DNA from: Eubacteriales bacterium
Lineage (GTDB): Bacteria; Bacillota; Clostridia; Oscillospirales; Oscillospiraceae
Length of the DNA: 8,268 nt
NCBI GenBank assembly: GCA_030528965.1
Contig: JAUMXS010000028.1
Span: 1-8,268 of the forward strand
Direction of reading: 5' to 3'
Each line of letters opens with the position of its first letter. The first letter of the stretch is position 1. The notes beneath the pieces are model-generated. The model was given only the letters and a program-made list of their open reading frames with translations, was not told where the DNA came from and ran no database searches. This document shows positions 1 to 7,045 of the stretch, in pieces. The position numbers were made by a program, and so were the translations under genes.

Positions 1-642
1 ACTGCCCGTGTGGATGTTGCGGCCATCGATATTGACGATGACTGGGAAAACATCATGGAGACAGTGCAGGAAACCGCCTATTCGCGCATCCCGGTCTATG
101 AGGACAGCATCGATAACGTCATCGGCATCCTCTCTTTAAACCATCTGCTGAAGGCGATGGTGGATGAGGAACGGCCGGATATCCGGGCGCTGCTCATGGA
201 GCCTCTGTACGTCTATAAGACCATCAAACTCCCGCAGGTACTCACCCTGCTCCGCCATGCAAAAAAGCATCTTGCGATCGTTACGGACGAATACGGCGGT
301 ATGTTGGGTGTTATTTCCCTTGAGGACGTCCTGGAGGAGCTGGTAGGTGAGATCTGGGACGAAACGGATGTGGTGGAACGGGAAATCGTGGAGCGGGCGG
401 ACGGCGAATATGAGCTCGACGGTGATATGGTGCTGGATGATTTTCTGGAACTGCTGGATATGCCCGAAGCTGCGGCGGAATTCGAGTCGGATACCCTGGG
501 CGGCTGGACGATCGAGTATCTGGGAGCCTTCCCAAAGGAAGGACAGAGCTTTGAATATGACGGCCTGAAGGTTACGATCCTGCGGACGGACGGTCTGCGG
601 GTGGAGAAAGCTCTGGTATGCCGTCTGCCGGAGAAGAAGTAA
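1..642 (+). CDS. CBS-domain hemolysin/CorC-family protein, 3' part (5' end outside window)
   Basis: The reading frame is open from base 1 and gives 213 residues to the TAA at 640-642. The first visible residues (TARVDV) look like the family's conserved stretch just after the membrane domain, so the DUF21-type transmembrane part and true start lie upstream. Two CBS repeats follow. The first includes SRIPVYEDSIDNVIG (about residues 28-42) and the second ends in VTDEYGGMLGVISLEDVLEE (about 95-114). The last 80 or so residues match the CorC/HlyC C-terminal domain, with the pattern ELDGDM...L...LGGW. The family consists of membrane proteins linked to divalent cation (magnesium or cobalt) transport or tolerance. 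CBS pairs usually bind adenine nucleotides, and the C-terminal domain is thought to modulate transport. The old name hemolysin is not evidence of toxicity. The substrate cannot be told from this fragment. An internal ATG at base 10 is not the start. Confidence 0.9.
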   Translation, partial: TARVDVAAIDIDDDWENIMETVQETAYSRIPVYEDSIDNVIGILSLNHLLKAMVDEERPDIRALLMEPLYVYKTIKLPQVLTLLRHAKKHLAIVTDEYGGMLGVISLEDVLEELVGEIWDETDVVEREIVERADGEYELDGDMVLDDFLELLDMPEAAAEFESDTLGGWTIEYLGAFPKEGQSFEYDGLKVTILRTDGLRVEKALVCRLPEKK

Positions 643-691
643 AAATACAGTGAAACAGTACGCCGGGTACGGACCGGCATTTGCCGAACAT

Positions 692-718
692 ACGCGGGGT
701 CAGCTTGGCCCCGCGTTT
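692..718 (+). terminator. GC-rich hairpin in hflX leader; weak terminator or attenuator
   Basis: The arms 692-701 and 707-716 pair over 10 bp with one G-U wobble, closing a 5-base loop (702-706). A short run of three T (716-718) follows, then GG. The stem is very stable but the T-run is poor for a classic intrinsic terminator. It lies 50 bases after the upstream stop codon and 24 bases before the hflX ATG, with the hflX ribosome site at 728-737. No promoter fits between hairpin and gene, so it may act as a partial terminator or leader structure for hflX. Two smaller, mutually exclusive stems sit just upstream: 662-666 with 674-678, or 675-678 with 683-686. Confidence 0.6.
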
Positions 719-739
719 GGTGAATAAAAGGAAGAGGAA

Positions 740-2014
740 ATGACCGAGAACGAAAGAAAACGTGAGCGTGCAGTGTTGGCGGGGCTTTCTGCCGCTGTCA
801 TGCGGCCGGAGGACCGGGCCACGGAGGAGAGTCTTGAAGAATTGGCTGCCCTGCTGGACACGGCCGGGGGAGACACTGTGGCAATGGCGATCCAGAACCG
901 TTCCGCACCGGATCCGCGGAGCTTTATCGGCGACGGCAAGGTGCGGGAACTGAAGGAGATCATAGCGGCACAGGACTGCAATCTGGCGGTATTTGACAAC
1001 GAATTGTCTCCGTCACAGCACAGAGTCCTTTCGGAGGAACTGGGTGTCAAGGTCCTGGACCGTTCCGGCCTGATTTTGGACATTTTTGCCCAGAGAGCAG
1101 CCACAAGAGAAGGCCAGCTGCAGGTGGAACTGGCGCAGTATAAATATCTGCTGCCGCGGCTGACGGGTATGTGGGGGCATCTGGTACGTCAGACAGCCTC
1201 CGGCGGTGCGGCCCCCATCGGTACCCGCGGGCCCGGTGAGACCCAGCTGGAGTCAGACCGACGGCATATCCGCCGCAGGATCCAGCGGCTGGAGGAAGAA
1301 CTGGAACAGGTCCGCCGCGTGCGTGATACCCAGCGCCGCCGGCGGCTGAAGAATGCGTTGCCTGTGGTGGCGCTGGTCGGTTATACGAACGCCGGGAAAT
1401 CTACGCTCCTTAATAAACTGACGGGCGCGGATATCCCTGCCCGGAACAGACTGTTTGATACGCTGGACACCACGACCCGCCGCCTCCGTCTGGATGAGGC
1501 GCAGGAAGTGCTGCTGTCCGACACGGTTGGTTTTATCCGAAAACTGCCGCATCATCTGGTCGAGGCATTCAAGGCCACACTGGAAGAACTGTGCTATGCA
1601 GATGTATTGCTGCATGTGATCGATATCTCAAGTCCCGACTGGCAGGAGCAGGCGCGGGTGGTCGATGCGCTGATCAGTGAACTGGGCGCGTCTCAGACCC
1701 CCTGCCTGCGGATATTCAATAAATGCGATGCCTTTGAAGGAGAACTCCCCCGGGAACGGGATGCCGTCTATATGTCCGCCCGGACGGGCGAGGGACAGGA
1801 GGAACTTCTCCATGCCCTGACCGAACTGTTGGGAAAGGGGAAGCACCGGGTGCGGCTGCGGATCCCCTATGACAAGGGAAATCTGCTGGAACTGCTGCAC
1901 CGTGAGGCAGCCGTGCTCTCCACGGAATATGCCGAAGACGGCATCGTGGTGGAAACGGTGGTAAAACCGGAACTGTGGGGCCGTGTGCGAGAGTACAGGG
2001 AGGAGCAGGAATGA
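740..2014 (+). CDS. hflX: GTPase HflX
   Basis: A 424-residue GTP-binding protein of the HflX family. These proteins bind the 50S subunit and, in species studied, split stalled or hibernating 70S ribosomes, notably in heat stress. The N-terminal HflX domain (about 15-140) includes GDGKVREL (64-71). The signature around 161-172 (GTRGPGETQLES) leads into an Arg/Glu-rich helical linker (173-205). The G domain follows: Walker A GYTNAGKST (214-222), the DTTTR switch region (243-247), DTVGF (261-265), NKCD for guanine recognition (327-330) and SARTG (346-350). A short C-terminal domain ends the protein. Length and motif order are normal and no key residue is missing. The start at 740 follows an AAGGA-type ribosome site (728-732). 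The stop overlaps the next start as ATGA, so the downstream gene is probably translationally coupled. Confidence 0.97.
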   Translation: MTENERKRERAVLAGLSAAVMRPEDRATEESLEELAALLDTAGGDTVAMAIQNRSAPDPRSFIGDGKVRELKEIIAAQDCNLAVFDNELSPSQHRVLSEELGVKVLDRSGLILDIFAQRAATREGQLQVELAQYKYLLPRLTGMWGHLVRQTASGGAAPIGTRGPGETQLESDRRHIRRRIQRLEEELEQVRRVRDTQRRRRLKNALPVVALVGYTNAGKSTLLNKLTGADIPARNRLFDTLDTTTRRLRLDEAQEVLLSDTVGFIRKLPHHLVEAFKATLEELCYADVLLHVIDISSPDWQEQARVVDALISELGASQTPCLRIFNKCDAFEGELPRERDAVYMSARTGEGQEELLHALTELLGKGKHRVRLRIPYDKGNLLELLHREAAVLSTEYAEDGIVVETVVKPELWGRVREYREEQE

Positions 2015-2652
2015 TCGGATATCTGAGCCCGGCGGGCTTTGGCCTCGCCGAGCATATCGACAAGCGTTCCCGTTTTATCGGCCATGTCTGGCATGTGGAG
2101 ACCGTGGAGGAGGCGCAGGCACGGATCCAGGAGATCCGGGAACGGCACCCCGAAGCTACGCACAATGTCTATGCCTACCTTCTGCGTGAGGGGAATATTG
2201 CGCGGTACTCCGACGACGGCGAGCCGGGCGGGACCTCCGGAAAACCCACGCTGGGAGTGTTCAGCGCGGGAGGCATTCAGAATGTGTGCTGTGTGGTGAC
2301 GCGCTATTTCGGCGGAACGCTGCTGGGTTCCGGCGGCCTGGTGCGTGCTTATTCCACAACGGCCCGCAAGGCACTGGAGGCCGCGGGGATCGTCGAATAC
2401 CGCCCCTGGCTGTCCGGACATTTTTCCTGCAGTTACGCGCAGTATGAGCGTATTCGGCGGCTGCTGGCGGCCTGCGGCGCCCGTCTGGAGGGCTCCGACT
2501 TCGGGCAGGATGTTACAATTACCGTTTCCGTACCCAAAGAGAAGGCAGCAGGGCTGGATGCGGCCCTTACGGAGGCTACAGCCGGTGCTTCTGCGGTGAC
2601 GTATGAGGGAGAATGCTGGCGCGCCGAAAGAAATGACGGATGCGAAGAATGA
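2011..2652 (+). CDS. yigZ: YigZ/IMPACT family protein (UPF0029)
   Basis: A 213-residue member of the YigZ/IMPACT family. The N-terminal IMPACT domain (about 15-125) has the hallmark RYSDDGEPGGTSGKP (65-79) and VVTRYFGGTLLGSGGLVRAY (95-114). The C-terminal part (about 138-195) fits the ferredoxin-like DUF1949 domain, so both domains are present at normal length. The bacterial role is unsettled; eukaryotic IMPACT proteins act on translation control through Gcn1. The start is placed at 2011, not at the in-frame ATG at 1975. The protein from 2011 begins with the family-typical MIGYLSPAG, a strong site AGGGAGGAG (1997-2005) lies five bases upstream, and the ATG overlaps the hflX stop by four bases. 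The upstream extension would lie wholly inside hflX. Cotranscription with hflX is an inference from this overlap. Confidence 0.93.
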   Translation: MIGYLSPAGFGLAEHIDKRSRFIGHVWHVETVEEAQARIQEIRERHPEATHNVYAYLLREGNIARYSDDGEPGGTSGKPTLGVFSAGGIQNVCCVVTRYFGGTLLGSGGLVRAYSTTARKALEAAGIVEYRPWLSGHFSCSYAQYERIRRLLAACGARLEGSDFGQDVTITVSVPKEKAAGLDAALTEATAGASAVTYEGECWRAERNDGCEE

Positions 2653-2720
2653 AATTGTCGGAATAGACAAAAGAAGCCGAGAAATATTGTCAATTATTTT
2701 CTTTTAAATAAGAAAGGTAA

Positions 2721-2741
2721 ATGAGTTTCGGTGACGTATAA
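2721..2741 (+). CDS. possible six-codon leader peptide before dgt (tentative)
   Basis: ATG at 2721 opens a six-codon frame reading MSFGDV, with its TAA at 2739-2741 inside the left arm of the 2734-2776 hairpin. A purine-rich AAAGG (2713-2717) precedes it, but the gap of three bases is short for good initiation. A ribosome stopping here would cover the left arm and could block the hairpin, as in attenuation by leader peptides. No run of a regulatory amino acid is present, and so short a frame arises easily by chance. Confidence 0.15.
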   Translation: MSFGDV

Positions 2742-2783
2742 GGTATTACAGGGTATTTATGTAGTACCTTATACGTTATTTTT
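2734..2783 (+). terminator. 17-bp inverted repeat plus T-run between yigZ and dgt
   Basis: The arms 2734-2750 and 2760-2776 pair along all 17 positions with one G-U (T2746 with G2764), around a 9-base loop (2751-2759). G-U and T-A pairs can extend the base by a few steps. TATTTTT follows at 2777-2783, the layout of an intrinsic terminator for the hflX-yigZ transcript. The stem is AT-rich (five G/C per arm) but long. The T-run ends 32 bases before the dgt ATG, so the element also lies in, or overlaps, the control region of dgt. It could instead be an attenuator or a protein-binding dyad. Confidence 0.65.
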
Positions 2784-2784
2784 G

Positions 2785-2792
2785 TATATTAT
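2785..2792 (+). promoter_or_regulatory. possible -10 element for dgt (tentative)
   Basis: TATATT (2785-2790) and the overlapping TATTAT (2787-2792) each match five of six bases of the SigA -10 consensus. Transcription would start near 2797-2799, leaving a leader of under 20 bases that just holds the ribosome site GAGGGAGAGG (2801-2810). The matching -35 position (about 2762-2769) falls in the right arm of the inverted repeat and fits the consensus poorly. If the promoter is real, the dyad overlaps it like an operator. AT-rich DNA yields such matches by chance. Confidence 0.3.
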
Positions 2793-2815
2793 GTGTATTT
2801 GAGGGAGAGGTTTGA

Positions 2816-3820
2816 ATGAGCTGTCCGCGCATAGAACGAGAGCTTCTGGAAGAGAAGCTGATCGGACCGTACGGCGTGGCTGCCGTCTCTTCGCGCGGGC
2901 GCATGACACCGGAGGAACCCTGTCCGCTCCGCACCTGTTTTCAGCGGGATGTGGACCGGATCACGCACTCCAAGTCCTTTCGCCGTCTCAAATACAAGAC
3001 GCAGGTCTTTCTCCAGCCGGAGGGTGACCATTACCGCACCCGCCTGACGCATACGCTGGAGGTCACGCGTCTGGCCCGCACCGTGGCGCGTGCGCTGTCC
3101 CTCAATGAGGATCTCACCGAGGCCATCGGCCTTGGCCATGATCTGGGACATACGCCGTTCGGCCATGCCGGGGAGCGGGCGCTTGACAAGATCTTTTCGG
3201 AGGGGTTCCGGCATTATGAGCAGAGCCTCCGTGTGATAGACCGCATTGAGCGTGACGGGGAAGGCCTGAATCTCTGTTGGGAGACGCGGATGGGTATTCT
3301 GCATCATACCCACGGGTCGCCGGAAGATACGATGGAAGCCCGCTGCGTGCGCCTCTGTGACCGGATTGCGTATGTGAATCACGATCTGGATGACGCTCTG
3401 CGGGCCGGGATCCTCAGACAGGAAGATGTGCCGGAACGGATCCGTACCCGTCTCGGTACACGCAACAGCAAGCGTATCAACGCGTTTATTGTGGATGTGG
3501 TGGAAAACAGTCGGAACGGTGAACCGGGCATGTCGAAAGAGATGCATGAGCTGTTTGATTTCTTCCACGAGTTTATGTATGAGAATGTGTATCGCAATCC
3601 CACCGCAAAGGGAGAAGAAAGCAAGGTCGAGGATATCCTGCGTGGGATTTGGGAATATTATGTAAAGCATCCGGACAAGCTTCCGGCGGACTACCGGAAG
3701 ATCATGGAACAGGAAGGTTTGCATCGTGCAGTGACGGACTATGTTTCGGGAATGACGGACCGGTATGCGGTGGAGACCTACGGGAGCCTGTTTATCCCGG
3801 CGGCCTGGAGCGTGAAATAG
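2816..3820 (+). CDS. dgt: dGTP triphosphohydrolase-like HD-domain protein
   Basis: A 334-residue protein of the deoxyguanosinetriphosphate triphosphohydrolase-like family, which cleaves dNTPs to deoxynucleoside plus triphosphate and so limits dNTP pools. The metal-binding HD superfamily residues are visible: H79 in RLTHTLEV, H108-D109 in GLGHDLGHTPFGH (106-118), and D182 in LCDRIAYVNHD (180-190). The segment DRITHSKSFRRLKYKTQVF (47-65) is also typical. The length matches the shorter Gram-positive class, not the longer E. coli enzyme. Substrate preference among dNTPs cannot be read from sequence. The start at 2816 follows a strong purine-rich ribosome site (2801-2810) five bases away. The stop lies 16 bases before dnaG, so the two are probably cotranscribed, linking nucleotide supply to replication priming. 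Confidence 0.95.
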   Translation: MSCPRIERELLEEKLIGPYGVAAVSSRGRMTPEEPCPLRTCFQRDVDRITHSKSFRRLKYKTQVFLQPEGDHYRTRLTHTLEVTRLARTVARALSLNEDLTEAIGLGHDLGHTPFGHAGERALDKIFSEGFRHYEQSLRVIDRIERDGEGLNLCWETRMGILHHTHGSPEDTMEARCVRLCDRIAYVNHDLDDALRAGILRQEDVPERIRTRLGTRNSKRINAFIVDVVENSRNGEPGMSKEMHELFDFFHEFMYENVYRNPTAKGEESKVEDILRGIWEYYVKHPDKLPADYRKIMEQEGLHRAVTDYVSGMTDRYAVETYGSLFIPAAWSVK

Positions 3821-3836
3821 CGCGGAGGTATAGGAC

Positions 3837-5579
3837 ATGGCCTTCTCGGAGCGATTTCTGGAAGAGCTGACGGAACGCAGCGATATAGTGGATGTCGTCT
3901 CGGAATATGTGCATCTGACGAAGAAAAGCGGTGCGAATCTGTTTGGGCTTTGTCCGTTTCACAGTGAAAAGACGCCGTCGTTTTCGGTATGCCCGTCCCG
4001 GCAGATGTACCATTGCTTCGGCTGCGGTAAGGGCGGCGGGGTCATAAACTTCATTATGGAAGTTGAGAACCTGCGGTTCCCGGATGCTGTAGCGTTTCTG
4101 GCGCGGCGTGCGGGGATGGAATTGCCCGAGGAGGAAGCTGCCGACGGCTACACTGTGCTTCGGCGGCGGCTTTTTGAGCTGGAACGCGAAGCGGCTCTGT
4201 GGTTTCATGAACAACTGAAGACACCGGACGGCGAGACCGCGCGGCAGTACATGGCCCGGCGCGGAATTTCCGCGTCCACAGCGCGGCGCTTCGGCCTCGG
4301 ATATGCGCCGGACAGCTGGAATTCGCTGGGAGATGCCATGAAAGCGCGCGGATTTACGGAGCAGGAACTGCTGGACGGCGGTTTGGCCAAGCGCGGACGC
4401 AATGGCGGTGTGTATGATGCCTTTCGCGGAAGGCTGATGTTTCCGGTCATCGATGTACGGGGTTCGGTCATAGGTTTTTCGGGGCGCATCCTCGGAGACG
4501 GGGAACCGAAGTACCTGAACAGCCCGGAAACCATGGTTTTCAGTAAAAGCCGCAATCTTTTTGCACTGAATCTGGCTAAAAAGTCGAAAAGCGGATATAT
4601 CATTTTATCAGAGGGCAATATAGACGTCGTGTCGCTGCATCAGGCGGGTTTTGATTCGGCGGTGGCCTCACTGGGCACATCACTGACGCCGGAACAGGCG
4701 AGACTGCTCTCGCATTATACACAGGAGATCGTGATCGCTTACGATGCGGACGCGGCGGGCCAAAAGGCAGCCCAGCGTGCGATCGGCATCTTGGAAAAAC
4801 TGGATCTGCGTGTTCGCGTTTTGAATCTTTCCGGGGCCAAGGATCCGGATGAGATGATCCGGGAGAAAGGTCCGGAGGCTTTCCGAAAGCTTTTGGAAGC
4901 TTCGGAAGGGCAGGTGGATTACCGCCTGGGCGTGATCCGCGGAAAGTATGACCTGTCCGCTCAGGATGGGAAAGTGGCATATTTGCAGGAGGCTGCGGCT
5001 CTGCTTGCGCGGCTGCCGAGTGATGTGGAACGGGAAGTGTTCGCGTTGCGCGTGGCCGAGGAAGCGGGGGTCTCGCGGGAAGCCGTGCTGGCGGATGTGA
5101 AGCGTCTGCGCAGCCGGCTGCTCAGTCAGGCCAGACGCGGTGCGGAGAAAACGGCCGCCCGTCCGGCCCAGAACGTTCAGCCGAAGGAACGCGGCCTGAG
5201 ATATGACGATCCGCGGTCTGCCAGAGCGGAAGAGGGCGTCATCCGGCTGCTTTATCAGGAACCGGAGCTGTTCCGCAAGCGGGAACCCATTTCACCGGAG
5301 CAGTTCAGCTCTCCGGTGCTGCGCCGCTTGTATGCGGAACTGCTGCAGAGGGTGCAAAACGGGATGAAACCGTCCATGGCAGTTTTGGCGGAGACATTTT
5401 CCCCGGAGGAAGTCAGTCTCCTGACGGGGATTCTGCAAAAACCGGAAACGCCGGGCAATGCCGGCAAGGCGTTGGAAGATTACATAGGGATCATAGGAAA
5501 CGCGGGGAGCGGTTCGTCGGATGATGAGCTCCTGGCGTTGGCAGAAAAATATAGAAAAACGAAGGGCTATGGTGGATGA
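3837..5579 (+). CDS. dnaG: DNA primase DnaG
   Basis: The 580-residue replicative primase makes RNA primers at the fork, working with the DnaB-type helicase. The N-terminal CHC2 zinc finger has C39, H42, C60 and C63 (CPFH and CFGC). The catalytic core includes [19 protein letters not shown] (196-214) and YLNSPET (226-232). The Toprim domain carries the acidic metal ligands in SEGNIDVV (258-265, E259) and YDADAAG (302-308, D303 and D305), followed by KDPDE (335-339). An Arg/Ala/Gln-rich linker (about 425-460) leads to a C-terminal helicase-binding region (about 465-580) that varies widely between species. Length is close to the usual 600 or so. GGAGG at 3824-3828 sits eight bases before the ATG. 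The last codons overlap the rpoD start as ATGA, indicating coupled translation of primase and sigma factor. Confidence 0.98.
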   Translation: MAFSERFLEELTERSDIVDVVSEYVHLTKKSGANLFGLCPFHSEKTPSFSVCPSRQMYHCFGCGKGGGVINFIMEVENLRFPDAVAFLARRAGMELPEEEAADGYTVLRRRLFELEREAALWFHEQLKTPDGETARQYMARRGISASTARRFGLGYAPDSWNSLGDAMKARGFTEQELLDGGLAKRGRNGGVYDAFRGRLMFPVIDVRGSVIGFSGRILGDGEPKYLNSPETMVFSKSRNLFALNLAKKSKSGYIILSEGNIDVVSLHQAGFDSAVASLGTSLTPEQARLLSHYTQEIVIAYDADAAGQKAAQRAIGILEKLDLRVRVLNLSGAKDPDEMIREKGPEAFRKLLEASEGQVDYRLGVIRGKYDLSAQDGKVAYLQEAAALLARLPSDVEREVFALRVAEEAGVSREAVLADVKRLRSRLLSQARRGAEKTAARPAQNVQPKERGLRYDDPRSARAEEGVIRLLYQEPELFRKREPISPEQFSSPVLRRLYAELLQRVQNGMKPSMAVLAETFSPEEVSLLTGILQKPETPGNAGKALEDYIGIIGNAGSGSSDDELLALAEKYRKTKGYGG

Positions 5580-6847
5580 GCATGGCAAATGAACAGAAGA
5601 AGACGGCGGAAATCATAACGGAGGAGCCGATGGAAGAGAAGAAAAAAGAGTCGGCGGCCCCGGAGGCGAAGAAAAAAGCCGGAGAAGCCCGGAAGAAATC
5701 CTCCAAGCCAAAGAAAGCCGCGGAAGAACCGAAACAGCCGGAAAAGACCAATGAGGAAAAGCTCAGAGAACTGATCGAGCGCGGAAAGAAACAGGGCAAA
5801 CTGTCGTATCAGGAACTCTCCGAGGTTTTGGATAGTCTGAATCTGGAACCGGACCAGCTGGATAAGTTTTATGATACGCTGGAAGATCTGGGTATCGACA
5901 TGGCGGGAGAGTATCCTCCTCCGCTGGATGACGAAGTGCCTGAGATGGCTGAGCTGGAGCAGATCGAAGAAGTCACGGAAGAAGAGATCGCCGAGACGGA
6001 AGCTCTGGCGGACACTTTCTCGACAGACGATCCCGTGCGCATGTATCTCAAGGAGATCGGTAAGGTCAGTCTGCTGACGCCGGAGGAAGAAACGGCACTG
6101 GCGGTGCGTATGGCGGCGGGCGATGAGGCGGCCAAGCGAAGCATGGCGGAGGCGAACCTTCGTCTGGTCGTCAGTATCGCAAAGCGGTATGTGGGCCGCG
6201 GCATGCTGTTCCTGGACCTCATCCAGGAGGGCAACCTGGGCCTGATCAAGGCTGTTGAGAAATTTGACTATACCAAGGGCTATAAATTCTCTACCTATGC
6301 GACCTGGTGGATCCGTCAGGCCATCACGCGTGCCATTGCGGACCAGGCCCGCACGATTCGTATCCCGGTCCACATGGTGGAAACCATCAACAAGGTCATC
6401 CGTGTCTCCCGTCAGCTCCTGCAGGAGCTGGGGCATGATCCTTCTGCTGAGGAGATCGCCGAAGAAATGGGAATGCCTGTGGAGAAGGTGCGTGATATCC
6501 TGAAGATCGCGCAGGAGCCGGTATCTCTTGAAACGCCGATCGGCGAGGAAGAAGATTCCCATCTTGGTGACTTTATTCCCGACGAAGAGGCCTCGGAGCC
6601 TGCGGAAGCTGCGTCGTTCACCCTGCTGAAGGAACAGCTGATGTCCGTTTTGGGGACCCTCACGCCGAGAGAGGAAAAAGTTCTGCGCCTGCGTTTTGGC
6701 ATTGAGGATGGCCGTACCCGTACGCTGGAGGAAGTCGGCAAGGAGTTCAATGTTACCCGTGAACGCATCCGTCAGATCGAGGCGAAGGCTCTGCGCAAGC
6801 TTCGCCATCCCAGCCGCAGCAAGAAACTTCGTGATTTCCTGAACTGA
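5576..6847 (+). CDS. rpoD: primary sigma factor RpoD (SigA)
   Basis: The 423-residue housekeeping sigma factor of RNA polymerase. A low-complexity Lys/Glu/Ala/Pro-rich tail (about 8-58) precedes a region 1.1-like domain (60-108), then an acidic spacer (115-145). Region 1.2 starts at [12 protein letters not shown] (151-162). Region 2 contains [12 protein letters not shown] (194-205), [20 protein letters not shown] (213-232) and [13 protein letters not shown] (238-250), which recognises and melts the -10 element. Region 3 covers about 262-340. Region 4 ends in the helix-turn-helix [20 protein letters not shown] (391-410) that reads the -35 element. No long insert lies between regions 1 and 2, as is usual for Firmicutes SigA. 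The ATG at 5576 overlaps the dnaG stop. A second ATG at 5582 is equally possible, with GGTGG (5571-5575) as its ribosome site, and would remove only two residues. Confidence 0.98.
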   Translation: MSMANEQKKTAEIITEEPMEEKKKESAAPEAKKKAGEARKKSSKPKKAAEEPKQPEKTNEEKLRELIERGKKQGKLSYQELSEVLDSLNLEPDQLDKFYDTLEDLGIDMAGEYPPPLDDEVPEMAELEQIEEVTEEEIAETEALADTFSTDDPVRMYLKEIGKVSLLTPEEETALAVRMAAGDEAAKRSMAEANLRLVVSIAKRYVGRGMLFLDLIQEGNLGLIKAVEKFDYTKGYKFSTYATWWIRQAITRAIADQARTIRIPVHMVETINKVIRVSRQLLQELGHDPSAEEIAEEMGMPVEKVRDILKIAQEPVSLETPIGEEEDSHLGDFIPDEEASEPAEAASFTLLKEQLMSVLGTLTPREEKVLRLRFGIEDGRTRTLEEVGKEFNVTRERIRQIEAKALRKLRHPSRSKKLRDFLN

Positions 6848-6858
6848 AAAGCCTGCAT

Positions 6859-6910
6859 TTCGGGTGCGCTGCAGAATATTTGTTCTGCGGCGTGCCCGAA
6901 TTTTGTTATT
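6859..6910 (+). terminator. intrinsic terminator after rpoD
   Basis: The arms 6859-6876 and 6883-6900 pair over 18 positions with three G-U wobbles and no mismatch, around a 6-base loop (6877-6882). TTTTGTTATT follows (6901-6910). It begins 12 bases after the rpoD stop and ends before the ddl promoter, so it marks the end of the dgt-dnaG-rpoD transcription unit. Confidence 0.9.
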
Positions 6911-6916
6911 ATGTAT

Positions 6917-6945
6917 TTGCCTCAGGTCCGGGGCTGTGATATACT
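6917..6945 (+). promoter_or_regulatory. SigA-type promoter of ddl-murF
   Basis: TTGCCT (6917-6922, four of six to the -35 consensus), a 17-base spacer, then TATACT (6940-6945, five of six to the -10). TG at 6937-6938, one base before the -10, makes it an extended -10 promoter. The start site would be near 6952, giving a ddl leader of about 95 bases. Its place right after the rpoD terminator supports the call. Confidence 0.75.
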
Positions 6946-6953
6946 ATAAAAAT

Positions 6954-7018
6954 GTATATTCACAGCTTGTGCTGAGCGTATACTGATATGGTTGTTAAAC
7001 GACGATCGAAGGATCGTT
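6954..7018 (+). promoter_or_regulatory. structured 5' leader of ddl mRNA (two hairpins)
   Basis: An imperfect hairpin pairs 6954-6958 with 6979-6983 and, inside it, 6963-6966 with 6971-6974 around a TTGT loop. It would lie almost at the 5' end of the transcript. A second stem pairs 7002-7007 with 7012-7017 perfectly around GAAG, and may alternate with 6997-7002 pairing to 7014-7019. Neither has a T-run after it, so they are not terminators. They may stabilise the mRNA or tune access to the ribosome site at 7033-7040. No known riboswitch class is recognised. Confidence 0.35.
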
Positions 7019-7045
7019 TCCTGAATGAAAGCAGGGAGGGCGAAC

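Noticed and set aside
685..694. CGAACATACG as a LexA (SOS) box before hflX
   Set aside because: Only the first half-site resembles the Gram-positive SOS box; the second half (GTTCG) is missing.
2789..3838. A 349-residue open frame antisense to dgt
   Set aside because: It covers the whole of dgt and its composition is rich in His and Arg, as expected from the reverse complement of coding DNA. No motif was recognised.
4611..4634. Primase Toprim motif EGNIDV in place of the more common EGYMDV as a catalytic defect
   Set aside because: The catalytic Glu and the Asp of the motif are kept, and the changed position is not a metal ligand.
5567..6808. A 413-residue open frame antisense to rpoD
   Set aside because: It lies opposite a gene with complete sigma-factor motifs. 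The product is Arg/Leu/Phe-rich with no recognisable domain. Long antisense frames are common opposite GC-biased codons.
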